Part shown: in pieces, positions 25,353-40,834 of the stretch
Layout of the letters: the number at the start of each line of letters is the position of its first letter
How positions within the stretch are numbered: position 1 is the stretch's first letter
From: Planctomycetaceae bacterium
GTDB lineage: Bacteria > Planctomycetota > Planctomycetia > Pirellulales > Lacipirellulaceae
Assembly (NCBI GenBank): GCA_002702655.1
Contig: PABB01000067.1
Span: forward strand, 372,001 to 436,000
Length of the DNA: 64,000 bases
Reading direction: 5' to 3'
Notes under the pieces: generated by a model
Told to the model about the DNA's origin: nothing
The model's input: the letters and a program-made list of their open reading frames with translations, nothing else
Databases searched by the model: none
Program-made: the position numbers and the translations under genes

Positions 25353-25424
25353 GTAGCATGGCCGCTCCGGCCGTGCGAATTGCCGTGGGTAGGTTCGCTC
25401 GCACGGCCGGAGCGGCCATGCTAC
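25353..25424. repeat. Perfect 26-bp inverted repeat overlapping a stop codon
   Basis: Arms 25353-25378 (GTAGCATGGCCGCTCCGG...) and 25399-25424 are exact inverted copies separated by 20 nt. The right arm supplies the last bases and the TAG stop (25421-25423) of the penicillin acylase gene. It could act as a terminator, but is so long and exact that a mobile palindromic element is at least as likely. Confidence 0.85.
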
Positions 25425-27664
25425 GGCCGATACGTCCGCACCGCGTGCCGCGACACCTGTTGCGGGGTGATGCGTTCCGGCTTCATCCGCTGCTCGCTGA
25501 GCAGCTGGGCCTGATCCAAATAATGCGGCGACTGCGGATCGCTGCTGGCGCCGAAGGGCACCAGGCTCGCCCCCCGTACGCCGCTGGGAGTGAAATGCCA
25601 CGCGGCCAGGTACGACGTGCCGACGATGCCGTAGCGCCGCCGCTGCGACAGCACCAACGGAATGTCGATGCTGGGCGAGTAGTACTGCGTGAAGGCGGCG
25701 CCCATCGGGCCGTGCCCGCCGACCAGCGGCAAGCTGTCGGCCGCGTCGTCGAACCGGAGGTCGATCAGGTCGACGACCTGCGTGCGCCGCTGCAGGCGGT
25801 ACAGCTCGCCGTAGGGAATCTTCCACGAACCATGCACGGCGGACAGCCGTTCGGCCGCCACGGCCAGCCCCGCCAACTGCCCCGGCAGGTCGTCGACGTA
25901 CTGCTCGCGCAGTTGCTCGCCCGGGTACCCCGGGCCGTACAGCTGCTCGTACCAGGCGTGGCACAGCGTCGCGGCGGTCGACTCGGCGGTGATGACGCCG
26001 TTCCACGCCAGCAGGTGATCCAAGTAAGGGCGCACCCGCTCCGCGGCGGCGGGCTTGTCGCGCGACAGTTGCTCCAGCGCCGCGGCGTAGCGCGGCAGCT
26101 CGGTCGTCGCCCAGTACACCTGCGTGTCGAACGCGGCGGCTTGCCACTGGTCGAAAGTCACATCGTGCATGCCACGCAACATCTGCAGCGAGCGCTCCGC
26201 GCGGCGCGTTTGCACTTCGGCGTCGCGGACGAGGTACTTGGGAAAGTCGCCCGGGGCCGGGTTGTCGCCGTCGGTCACCGCGAAGGGGGTGGAGTTGCAG
26301 TTCTGCAAGAACCCGGCCGCCGGGTTGAGCACCTGTGGCAACTCGTCCAATTCGTGAACGCCCAGCCACTCGGTGGCCGGGTCGCTGCCGTCGACCGGCT
26401 GCGACCAGTCGAACTGCGGATTCCGCCGCGGCGCCCGGCAGGTGTACAGAAACATGATGTTCCCGTCGCAGTCGGCGTAGACAATGTTCATGAACAACGC
26501 CTGCATCGCCGCCAGCGCCAGGCGGAACTCCGCCAGATTCTGCGCGCGGGCCATCTGCAGCGATTGCCGCAGCGGCACGGCCTCCATCAACCCCGCCACG
26601 TTGGCGGCCAGCATCACCTCGTCGCTTTCCCGCGCGACGATCGGGCCGTGGTGCGTGGCGCGGAACGCGAACTCGCGGTCTTCCACGCCCTGTGACTTGG
26701 CCACGCGGATCACGTCGGTCCACTCGCGCGCGACGCGCCAATCGCCGTCGTACTCGTACGCCAACGGGTTGTCGGGATGGGTGAACTTCCCCCGCCACAC
26801 GTCGGCGATGTCAGGCTCGTTGGTCACGAGCGTCCAGCCGAGCCGATCGTTGTGCCCCATGGCCAGGGTGGGATTGCCGTAGAAGTGGGCGCCCGTGAAG
26901 TTCCACGCGCTGCGCCCCCGCCCGCCGTCGCTGCGCAGGTGAGCTTCGGCCAACTGGGCAAAACCAAACCACGGCATGTGCGGCGCGGCCAGCAGCAGCG
27001 GCGCCCCCGACGCGGTGCGACTGCCCGCCAAGGCCCAGCCATTGGACCCCGTGGCGGGCCAGATTTGCGGATTGCGGCGCGGGAGCCGATCGTCGCTGAG
27101 CCCGGTCAGCCGAAACGACAGCTCCAACGCAAAGTGCCGGTGCATCGCCAGCACGTGCCACGGCTCGAACCGTTCGATCAACCGCGGCTGCGTCTGCGGG
27201 TGCTGGGCCACGTAGCGGTTGATGCCGGCCACGAACGCGGCGCACAATCGCTGCGATTCTTGATCCAACGCGGCAAAATCGCGCTCGCTTCGCGCCGCGA
27301 TGCGAAACGCGTGGTTGAGCAAATCGGAGTTCAGCCCCTTGGGGCCGTGCGCTTCGGCGTAGCGGCCCAGTGCCAGAATAAAGGCGTCCTCGACCTGCCA
27401 GAAATAGTCCTCGCACTGGGCGTAGCCAAACCCCAGCAGCGTGGCCTCGTCCGTCTTGCCGTGAATGTGCGGCGTGCCGAACTCGTCGCGAACGATGGTG
27501 ACGCTCCCGGCCAAATCGTCAGGTGGCGGCAGATTGAGGTCGTCGGCACGCGCCGAAGCGGCGCTGGTCACGAGAGCGACCAATGCCCAAAGCAGCGCGA
27601 TCCCCCGCTCCCCGCAACGGGCGCGAGGTTCACGCCGTGCCAAAAACCCGCCTTGGCCGCGCAC
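25421..27664 (-). CDS. Penicillin acylase family N-terminal-nucleophile hydrolase
   Basis: 747 residues. An export signal (ALLWALVALVTSAASARA) precedes the alpha-subunit region. The autoprocessing site GSNGWALAG gives a new N-terminal Ser at about residue 207 and splits the chain into alpha and beta subunits. Family members hydrolyse amides such as penicillins and acyl-homoserine lactones; the substrate here is unknown. The GTG at 27664 is supported by GAGGAG 9 nt upstream, inside the end of the GDSL gene 3 nt away, so the two are coupled. The stop codon lies within a palindromic repeat. Confidence 0.92.
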   Translation of the reverse strand: MRGQGGFLARREPRARCGERGIALLWALVALVTSAASARADDLNLPPPDDLAGSVTIVRDEFGTPHIHGKTDEATLLGFGYAQCEDYFWQVEDAFILALGRYAEAHGPKGLNSDLLNHAFRIAARSERDFAALDQESQRLCAAFVAGINRYVAQHPQTQPRLIERFEPWHVLAMHRHFALELSFRLTGLSDDRLPRRNPQIWPATGSNGWALAGSRTASGAPLLLAAPHMPWFGFAQLAEAHLRSDGGRGRSAWNFTGAHFYGNPTLAMGHNDRLGWTLVTNEPDIADVWRGKFTHPDNPLAYEYDGDWRVAREWTDVIRVAKSQGVEDREFAFRATHHGPIVARESDEVMLAANVAGLMEAVPLRQSLQMARAQNLAEFRLALAAMQALFMNIVYADCDGNIMFLYTCRAPRRNPQFDWSQPVDGSDPATEWLGVHELDELPQVLNPAAGFLQNCNSTPFAVTDGDNPAPGDFPKYLVRDAEVQTRRAERSLQMLRGMHDVTFDQWQAAAFDTQVYWATTELPRYAAALEQLSRDKPAAAERVRPYLDHLLAWNGVITAESTAATLCHAWYEQLYGPGYPGEQLREQYVDDLPGQLAGLAVAAERLSAVHGSWKIPYGELYRLQRRTQVVDLIDLRFDDAADSLPLVGGHGPMGAAFTQYYSPSIDIPLVLSQRRRYGIVGTSYLAAWHFTPSGVRGASLVPFGASSDPQSPHYLDQAQLLSEQRMKPERITPQQVSRHAVRTYRP

Positions 27665-27667
27665 GCG

Positions 27668-28423
27668 TCACTGCTCCTCGCCCACGGCTTGCAGTTGCCG
27701 TTGGGACTTCAGCAGCTTGTCGAGGACCGGCCGCAGTTGGTCGACCCAGATCTGGTAGCCGGCGTCGACCATGTGCAGGCCGTCGTCGCGCAACAGGTCG
27801 GGGCGCGGTTGCCCGTCAGCGTCCAGCATCGCGTCCCACACGTCCACGTAGGTGAGCGAGTCGTCTTTGGCGCACTGCGCGGCGATCAGCCCGTTGGCCT
27901 TTTTGATCTCCTCGGCATTCTTCCAACGCGCGGTGCACGCCTTGACGCACATGTACACGATGGGCGTCTCGGGAAGTTCCTTGCGCACGACCTTCACGAA
28001 TTCCTGAAAGTCGCGATGCACCTGCTCGGCCGACAGTCCGCCGGCCAGGTCGTTGTCGCCGGAGTACAGCACGATCACCGCCGGCTGGTGCTTCAGCACC
28101 AGCGTGTCGACAAAGTGCACGGCGTCGATGATCGTCGATCCGCCAAAACCGCGGTTGAGGACCGGCAGATCGGGGAACCACTTGGGCAGATCCCACAGCC
28201 GCACGCTGCTGGAGCCCACGAACAGCACCATGCCCGGCTCGGCGGGGGACTCCGCATCCTGCTTCTCAAACGCGGCGATCGCGTCCTTCCAAATGTGCGC
28301 CCGCTTGGCGCCGTCGGACGGTTTGAGAGCCTCCTTCGCCGTCGCCGGTCGTACTGCGGCCAGAACTGTCGCGGCAGCGACGAGAAACGCGATTGCGCGT
28401 CGTCGATCAAGAGTTGTCGTCAT
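27668..28423 (-). CDS. SGNH/GDSL-type hydrolase
   Basis: 251 residues, probably exported (RRAIAFLVAAATVLAAVRPATA). SGNH blocks are visible: FVGSSSVRLW (nucleophile Ser at about 71-72), NRGFGGST, YSGDNDLAGG and the C-terminal DGLHMVDAGY with the catalytic Asp and His. The family cleaves esters, often acetyl groups from polysaccharides. The ATG at 28423 has AAAGGAA upstream. The penicillin acylase gene follows 3 nt downstream, so both are likely made together as periplasmic hydrolases. Confidence 0.9.
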   Translation of the reverse strand: MTTTLDRRRAIAFLVAAATVLAAVRPATAKEALKPSDGAKRAHIWKDAIAAFEKQDAESPAEPGMVLFVGSSSVRLWDLPKWFPDLPVLNRGFGGSTIIDAVHFVDTLVLKHQPAVIVLYSGDNDLAGGLSAEQVHRDFQEFVKVVRKELPETPIVYMCVKACTARWKNAEEIKKANGLIAAQCAKDDSLTYVDVWDAMLDADGQPRPDLLRDDGLHMVDAGYQIWVDQLRPVLDKLLKSQRQLQAVGEEQ

Positions 28424-28749
28424 TTTTTTCAGTTCCTTTGCTCGCGTCACCAAGTTGGCGTCGTTTTCGAAAACCGCCGGGGGCCAGCGCCGTTGGACTC
28501 CATTCAGCCCCGCCGCTTGCGGCGGGAGTGCGCGGAGCAAGCTTCGCGGCTAAATGCCATCTTCACTCGGCGCCTTTATCGCATCGCCCCCAACGCGATA
28601 AAAACCGCCTGCTATCACGAGAAATCTTCGACGTTGGATTCTCGCCCCGCAGGCGTACAATGTTGGGTTCGGCGCAAAACCGCCGAATCGCGACGCTGCA
28701 CCGCCGAAAATTGCCTCCTGCCGCGGGCTTTTGATCCCGCGACTCACAT
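28424..28749. other. Intergenic region between the GDSL gene and uvrA
   Basis: 326 nt upstream of two divergent genes. It contains the second copy of the GCGGAGCAAGC-type repeat at 28504-28556 and an AT-richer stretch near 28595-28665 that should hold the uvrA promoter. I could not single out a LexA-type operator. Confidence 0.5.
28504..28556 (+). repeat. Dispersed repeat, GCGGAGCAAGC type, copy 2
   Basis: Same order of elements as 8551-8604 but in the opposite orientation: an AGCCCCGCCGC half, then GCGGAGCAAGCTTCGCGGC, then TAAAT. Each half forms a small hairpin. Confidence 0.6.
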
Positions 28750-36060
<7,311 letters not shown>

Positions 36061-36147
36061 CGTGGATGGATGAGATTCATCGAGATGTGGCTGCTACGCC
36101 GCCTGAATCCGGGTATGTCAAAGTCGCCGGGAGGCGCTGAGGTTTGA

Positions 36148-37137
36148 ATGTCGCAGACTTGTGAAGCGTGTGAGAACGCGCGAGTTGAAAAGCTGGAGTC
36201 CTGTGACAATGAAGCTGCGCCATATCGATTGTGCTCAGCGTGCTTCACGCGGCTTCACCACCGCGCACTGCGTCCTATTGAATGGTACAATCTCGCAAAG
36301 AGACATGGTTGGTGGCAGCATCTCTTGCACGATGATTTCTACGGCGATGATGGCACTGCTTTTCAACCCGATTGTGAAGTTCAGTCGCCCGAGCTGTATC
36401 CCGCGCCCACGTTGCAGGAAGTTGCAGGCGATCCAGAGGCACTTCTCGATTTCACCATCACGCGCTGGAGATTCAGCGAAACCGTCGCGCGGATGTGGCA
36501 AGACCAGCCCGCCACCATTGCCTTGAATGTCGTGACTCGGCGCTTCGCACAGAATCAACAAGTTGGAATTCGGTCTGCGCTACTTGATGTGGCCGCAACA
36601 ATAGGACAACACTGCGAGGGTTTCGTCCGTTACGCTTGGGGCGAGTACCCTGAGTCCGTAGATTTGTCTTCCATGGCCAGAGCGAGTGCTTCCTGCTTGC
36701 CATTTCGCGAAGGATTCGATCAAGTAGTCGACGCGCTCAAAGGACGCGATGAACGAGAGCGACGACAACTCATGTTCTCGCTGTCGTACTTTCGATCGTC
36801 TGAGGCACTCGACTGGATTGAGCGCAATATCTTCTCGCCGATCACCGAAGACTGGGGGCGACTGGCGGCCGCGTCCGAGCTGGATTGGACTCGTGTCGCC
36901 AAGTGGCTCGACCTTGGGCGTCCTCTTAGCTTGGTCGCACTTGACGCGCTGGCGGCACTAATCCGGACTCGGACCCCTTTGCTTCGAGTGTGGTCTCCCC
37001 GACTACTTCGTGTTCCTGATTCTGAGACATTGGCGATTGCACTTCGCTCTTGCGCCGAGAAAGACCCCGTGCCGCGCGTCGAGAGAATCACGGGTTTCAT
37101 TCTCGATCATGCGTCCTGCCTGATTGGCGTCAGTTAG
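36148..37137 (+). CDS. Hypothetical protein with N-terminal zinc-ribbon-like cysteines
   Basis: 329 residues. Cys at 5, 8, 19, 29 and 32 (CEAC ... C ... CSAC) could hold a zinc ribbon. The rest is helical with no domain I recognise; the second half has a HEAT-like feel (MFSLSYFRSSEALDWIERNI, LSLVALDALAALIRT). The composition is clearly less GC-rich than the neighbours, hinting at transfer or relaxed selection. It starts 87 nt after uvrA in the same direction; a functional link is not shown. Confidence 0.75.
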   Translation: MSQTCEACENARVEKLESCDNEAAPYRLCSACFTRLHHRALRPIEWYNLAKRHGWWQHLLHDDFYGDDGTAFQPDCEVQSPELYPAPTLQEVAGDPEALLDFTITRWRFSETVARMWQDQPATIALNVVTRRFAQNQQVGIRSALLDVAATIGQHCEGFVRYAWGEYPESVDLSSMARASASCLPFREGFDQVVDALKGRDERERRQLMFSLSYFRSSEALDWIERNIFSPITEDWGRLAAASELDWTRVAKWLDLGRPLSLVALDALAALIRTRTPLLRVWSPRLLRVPDSETLAIALRSCAEKDPVPRVERITGFILDHASCLIGVS

Positions 37138-37208
37138 TTCGGGCAGTTACCTACATTGCGAGCTTCGTCGCAGAGTGTATGTCAGCCTGAAAAGCTGCGC
37201 TACGAAAG

Positions 37209-37343
37209 CCCAGGGCGCAGCCCTGGGTTGCAGCGGAGATTGATATCGGGAGCCCTGAAAGGGCGCGCTACGGCGGAAGATTAAGCGCGCCCCTTTAGGG
37301 CTTGCGTTGCTTTACGGGCCGGGACCCAGGGCTGCGCCCTGGG
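37209..37343. repeat. Nested inverted repeats, CCCAGGGC family
   Basis: CCCAGGGCGCAGCCCTGGGT (37209-37228) faces ACCCAGGGCTGCGCCCTGGG (37324-37343), each itself nearly palindromic. Between them GAGCCCTGAAAGGGCGCGC and its rough complement form an inner pair. A compact multi-hairpin element. Confidence 0.7.
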
Positions 37344-37725
37344 CTGTCATAGGCTCGGCCCTTCAGGCCGATGGCGGTTCCGGAAACCAACTTGGACCGG
37401 AAGCAAAATGGATTCGTGCACGATCATCGTCGCCGCTCACCAGGCCCGTCAGGGCCGACATGATGTCGCCAGGGGCGTCAGCCCCTGGACTCAGTGCGGA
37501 AAGAATCTGCGGGCCCCGGCCGGGGCGGCATGGGGCCGGCATCCATCGCGGCGTCCGCAGCACCGAACCACGCCCGGCGGCGTTCCTTTGCCCCTACGGA
37601 CCGCCCCGCCAGCTTTTTTGTGGTAATTGGGCCACGCGCTGTCGTAGAACATGGTCAGAGTGCGCGCCGCGCGGCGGGTGACTCCAATCGCCGACGAACG
37701 CGCCGCCCGACGTTGGGCGCCGGTC

Positions 37726-37764
37726 GAGTTTTGCTCGCAACGGCGGGTTTTGCTGGCAAAACTC
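37726..37764. repeat. GAGTTTTGC/GCAAAACTC inverted pair
   Basis: 9-bp arms at 37726-37734 and 37756-37764. The same arms lie almost back to back at 58133-58152. Confidence 0.5.
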
Positions 37765-37896
37765 ACGCGACGCAGCGCTCCGCCGTCGCCGCAACATGGG
37801 GGCTGGCAAGTATTAACGACCCGCGAGACCGCGTTGCGGGCCGGGGTTTTGCTCCGAAAAACGCGTGGGCGTGCAAAAGCAAAACGGGGGGAACAG

Positions 37897-38769
37897 ATGA
37901 GCGACATGCAGCCGTTTTTCGAAGACGTGCAGACGATCTACGACGACGATCACTCGACGCAGTTCGTCGACCTGTTCCTCGATCCGTCGATGACCTACAG
38001 CTGTGCGTACTACAAAGACGACGACTACTCGCTCGAGCAGGCGCAGCTCGCCAAGATCGATTTGGCACTGGACAAGTGCGACCTGTCGCCCGGGCAGACG
38101 TTGCTGGATATCGGCTGCGGCTGGGGCGCGTGCGCCTATCGGGCGGCCAGCGAGCGCGGGGTGAACGTCATCGGCCTGACGCTCAGCGCCGGGCAGAAAG
38201 CGTTTTGCGAGCGGCGGATGCAATCGCTGCCCGCGGGGTCGGGAACGGTCGAGATTCGCCTGGCCGGTTGGGAGCAGTTCGACGAGCCGGTCGATCGGAT
38301 CGTCAGCGTCGGCGCGTTCGAGCACTTTCGCGTCGAGCGGCACGCGGAGTTCTTCCGGCGTTGTCGAAGTGTGCTCCCCGACGACGGCGTGATGCTGCTG
38401 CACACGATCGTCAGCTACGATCTGGCCGACCTGGACGAGCGCGGCATTCCCTTCGACCACGAGGACGTGCTGTTCCACAAGTTCATCGCCAAGGAGATTT
38501 TCCCCGGCGGGCAGCTCACGCCGCCGCGGTTCATCGTGCAGTTTGCCGAGGACGCCGGCTTTGAGGTCACCCGGCAGCACTCGCTGCAACTGCACTACGC
38601 CCGCACGCTGGAAACGTGGGCGACGGCGCTGGAGGCCAACCGCGACGAAGCGATCCGTCGCAAATCGCAGGCCGACTTCGACCGGTTCATGAAATACCTG
38701 ACCGGCTGCGCGGCCCGCTTCCGCTCGGGGCATATTGATTTGTTTCAGTTCACCTGCCAGGCGAAGTGA
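37897..38769 (+). CDS. Cyclopropane-fatty-acid synthase-type methyltransferase
   Basis: 290 residues, the length of the CmaA/PcaA type rather than the longer E. coli Cfa. The SAM site DIGCGWG is at 71-77, preceded by the family segment MTYSCAYYKDDDYSLEQAQLAK, and followed by GAFEHF and the C-terminal LHYARTLETW. It adds a methylene or methyl group from SAM to unsaturated acyl chains of membrane lipids. The ATG at 37897 has a strong GGGGGGA ribosome site; upstream sequence in the same open frame is repeat DNA. Confidence 0.92.
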   Translation: MSDMQPFFEDVQTIYDDDHSTQFVDLFLDPSMTYSCAYYKDDDYSLEQAQLAKIDLALDKCDLSPGQTLLDIGCGWGACAYRAASERGVNVIGLTLSAGQKAFCERRMQSLPAGSGTVEIRLAGWEQFDEPVDRIVSVGAFEHFRVERHAEFFRRCRSVLPDDGVMLLHTIVSYDLADLDERGIPFDHEDVLFHKFIAKEIFPGGQLTPPRFIVQFAEDAGFEVTRQHSLQLHYARTLETWATALEANRDEAIRRKSQADFDRFMKYLTGCAARFRSGHIDLFQFTCQAK

Positions 38770-38795
38770 CGGCGCCGGGCACGCGGTCGGCCGCG

Positions 38796-39599
38796 CTACT
38801 CCGCGTCCAGCCGCACTTCCATCAAATCCAGTTGGGCCGCGGTGTATCTCTCGTTGATCGCGTTCAGGTAGTCTTCGACTTGCTGGATCTCCATTCGCAG
38901 CAGGCGAATTCGGCTGGCGCCCCCGCTGGATGCCTTAAGCGAGAGGATCGCTTCCTCCATGGCTTCCAGTTGGGCCCGTTTCGCCATCAGTTGCAGTTCC
39001 GCCTCCAGGTCGCCCGCGGCGCCAGAGCGCTGCAACTGTGCTTCGAGAGCCGCGTGCTCGATCTTGAGCGTCTGCAATTTCGCTCGCATTTCCTCGGCCT
39101 CCATCTCCGGCGCGTGGCCGTCGCGAGCGCGGATTTCCGCAACGTGCAACTGCTTCTCGGCGAGTTGCATCGCGATCTCCGTCTTCTCGAGCTGCGCCCG
39201 CATCAGGGCCGTCTCGGCGCGGGAGACTTCGCCGTGCACCTCAGCACGGCGCGCCTGCAACAGTTCTCCGGCGGAGACTTCCGCCACGAGCAACACTTGC
39301 TTCAACAGTATCTCGGACATCAGCTTCGAGCGATCGGCTTCCGACAACAACGCGGCGACGTCCTCCGTGTTTTGGTAGACCTTTTCGAGTTCGTCGGACA
39401 GCTCCCTGAGCTGGCGGGACGCCTTGTTGCTCTCGGCCTGCAACTCGTCCAGGCGTCTGATCACCCGTCGCGCCCGCACTTCTTGGGACAGCTCGGTGGC
39501 AGCCGTCTGTTCATTCCCCGCTTCGTCAGCGCGAACGCCAACGGGGAGCAGGCATGCCAAGCCAAGAAGAAACAACAATGTCGAAGCGATGGCTTTCAT
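38796..39599 (-). CDS. Exported coiled-coil protein
   Basis: 267 residues. A signal peptide (LLFLLGLACLLPVGVRA) is followed by almost continuous coiled-coil (Leu/Glu/Ala/Gln heptads from ~35 to the end). It looks like a periplasmic helical hairpin of the kind found in outer-membrane factors, but has no other domain. It is the last gene of an operon with an anti-sigma-like protein and an ECF sigma factor, so it is a likely product of, or partner in, that envelope response. AAAGGA lies before the ATG. Confidence 0.8.
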   Translation of the reverse strand: MKAIASTLLFLLGLACLLPVGVRADEAGNEQTAATELSQEVRARRVIRRLDELQAESNKASRQLRELSDELEKVYQNTEDVAALLSEADRSKLMSEILLKQVLLVAEVSAGELLQARRAEVHGEVSRAETALMRAQLEKTEIAMQLAEKQLHVAEIRARDGHAPEMEAEEMRAKLQTLKIEHAALEAQLQRSGAAGDLEAELQLMAKRAQLEAMEEAILSLKASSGGASRIRLLRMEIQQVEDYLNAINERYTAAQLDLMEVRLDAE

Positions 39600-39627
39600 G
39601 GAATCGTCCTTTGCAAGGGAAGTCCTG

Positions 39628-40059
39628 CTATTGAGTCGCCAGCTGGCGGACGGCTTGGGCGTAACACGCGCTGTACAGGTCGTCGTGCAGTTGCGCCACC
39701 AGTTGTTCATTGCGGGTCTGTGCGGCCGCCAGGCGTTCGAGCTGCTCCGCCAGGCGTAACTGCTGCTGAAGGCGTTCGATTTCCTCCTGCAGCACGGCGA
39801 GGCGGTCCTCGGCGTCCGCTGCGGCGACGATCGGCGCAGCGCTGGTGGAGTCGGCGGGACCGCGGTCCGGCCGCGGCAGCGCAGCCCACAGTCCCGCGCC
39901 GAGCACCACGGCCGCGGCGGCAATCTTCGCCCGCTGTCGTCGCCGCTGTTGGCGGCGCGCCCCCGCGACAACGCCCGCGGTGGTGGCGGCGGGGTCGAAC
40001 GGTCGACGCGTGTCCAACGACCGCAGCGACTCGACGAGTTGTTCTTCTTGTTCGTTCAT
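39628..40059 (-). CDS. Putative anti-sigma factor, membrane-anchored
   Basis: 143 residues. A ~38-residue cytoplasmic N-terminus (MNEQEEQLVESLRSLDTRRP) and a basic stretch precede one membrane helix (IAAAAVVLGAGLWAALP), then an extracytoplasmic coiled-coil. The position 7 nt after the sigma gene supports an anti-sigma role; no zinc-binding anti-sigma motif is visible. It may sense envelope state through its outer coil. Confidence 0.72.
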   Translation of the reverse strand: MNEQEEQLVESLRSLDTRRPFDPAATTAGVVAGARRQQRRRQRAKIAAAAVVLGAGLWAALPRPDRGPADSTSAAPIVAAADAEDRLAVLQEEIERLQQQLRLAEQLERLAAAQTRNEQLVAQLHDDLYSACYAQAVRQLATQ

Positions 40060-40066
40060 TGTTTGG

Positions 40067-40705
40067 TCACCACGGCTGACGAGCTTGCTCGTCGGCTTCC
40101 ATCAACTCGCGCAGCCGCCCCCGCGCGCGGCTGAGTCGCGCATGCAGTGCGCCGACTTGGATGCCCAGCGCCGCCGCGACCTCTTCGCCAGTGAGCTCTT
40201 CCATGTAGTACAGCACCAGCACCGAGCGGTCGGCCTGCCGCAGCTTGGCCAGCGCCGCTGCGAGCGCTTCTTCGCGATCCGTCGCCACGTGGGCTTCCTC
40301 GACGGCCACGGCGTGCAGGTCGGGCGACGACGCAAACCGCCGCTTCAGTTGGCTGATCGCGCGCAGTCGACTGTGACACCGATTGACGGCCAACCGTCGC
40401 AGCCAGCCTTCCAGCGATCCCGACCCGCGGTAGCGGCTGGCCTTGCGCCACGCGGTGATCAGCACGTCTTGCAGCAGGTCGTCGGCATCGGCGGCCCAGC
40501 CGCTGAGCCGGCCGACCAAGCGATGCAACACGGGGCCGTGCGTCGCAACCAATTCGCTCATGGCGGATTCGTCCCCTGCGGCCAGCCGTTGCATCAGCGC
40601 CAGCCCTGCCGAGTGCGGCTGCTGCGCCGACTCGCCCGGCGCGCAGGCGGCTGGTGGCGTGTTGGTCGGGCCCACGGGCTGGGGAGGTGCGGTGGCGAAA
40701 GTCAT
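40067..40705 (-). CDS. ECF-type RNA polymerase sigma factor
   Basis: 212 residues. Region 2 has DDLLQDVLITAWRKASRYRG and WLRRLAVNRCHSRLR; region 4 has LRQADRSVLVLYYMEELTGEEVAAALGIQ with the helix-turn-helix. The ~35-residue N-terminal Pro/Ala-rich tail is unusual. It is the first gene of the three-gene operon sigma, anti-sigma, coiled-coil protein, which should respond to an envelope signal (inference). Confidence 0.92.
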   Translation of the reverse strand: MTFATAPPQPVGPTNTPPAACAPGESAQQPHSAGLALMQRLAAGDESAMSELVATHGPVLHRLVGRLSGWAADADDLLQDVLITAWRKASRYRGSGSLEGWLRRLAVNRCHSRLRAISQLKRRFASSPDLHAVAVEEAHVATDREEALAAALAKLRQADRSVLVLYYMEELTGEEVAAALGIQVGALHARLSRARGRLRELMEADEQARQPW

Positions 40706-40834
40706 GAAAGCCTCGGCGTCCGAGAGCCTCAACCTACCAGACGCCCCCCGGGCGCCGCATCCTGACAGAAAAGCGGGCAGAATTGCCACGGGATGGCCTG
40801 CTGACGCTTGCAGAATTCGGCCCGCTTGTGAGAG

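Larger units (their letters stand above)
37138..37896. other. Repeat-rich intergenic region
   Basis: 759 nt between the zinc-ribbon-like gene and the cyclopropane synthase-type gene. It contains the CCCAGGGC palindromes (37209-37343), a GCGCCC/GGGCGC pair around 37251-37305, a CAGGGGC/GCCCCTG hairpin near 37471-37486, and the GAGTTTTGC pair (37726-37764). No gene is supported; the frames crossing it are shadows. Confidence 0.6.

Noticed and set aside
37494-38564. 356-codon plus-strand frame before and over the cyclopropane synthase gene
   Set aside because: Arg-rich shadow; the true frame has the SAM motif and a strong ribosome site.
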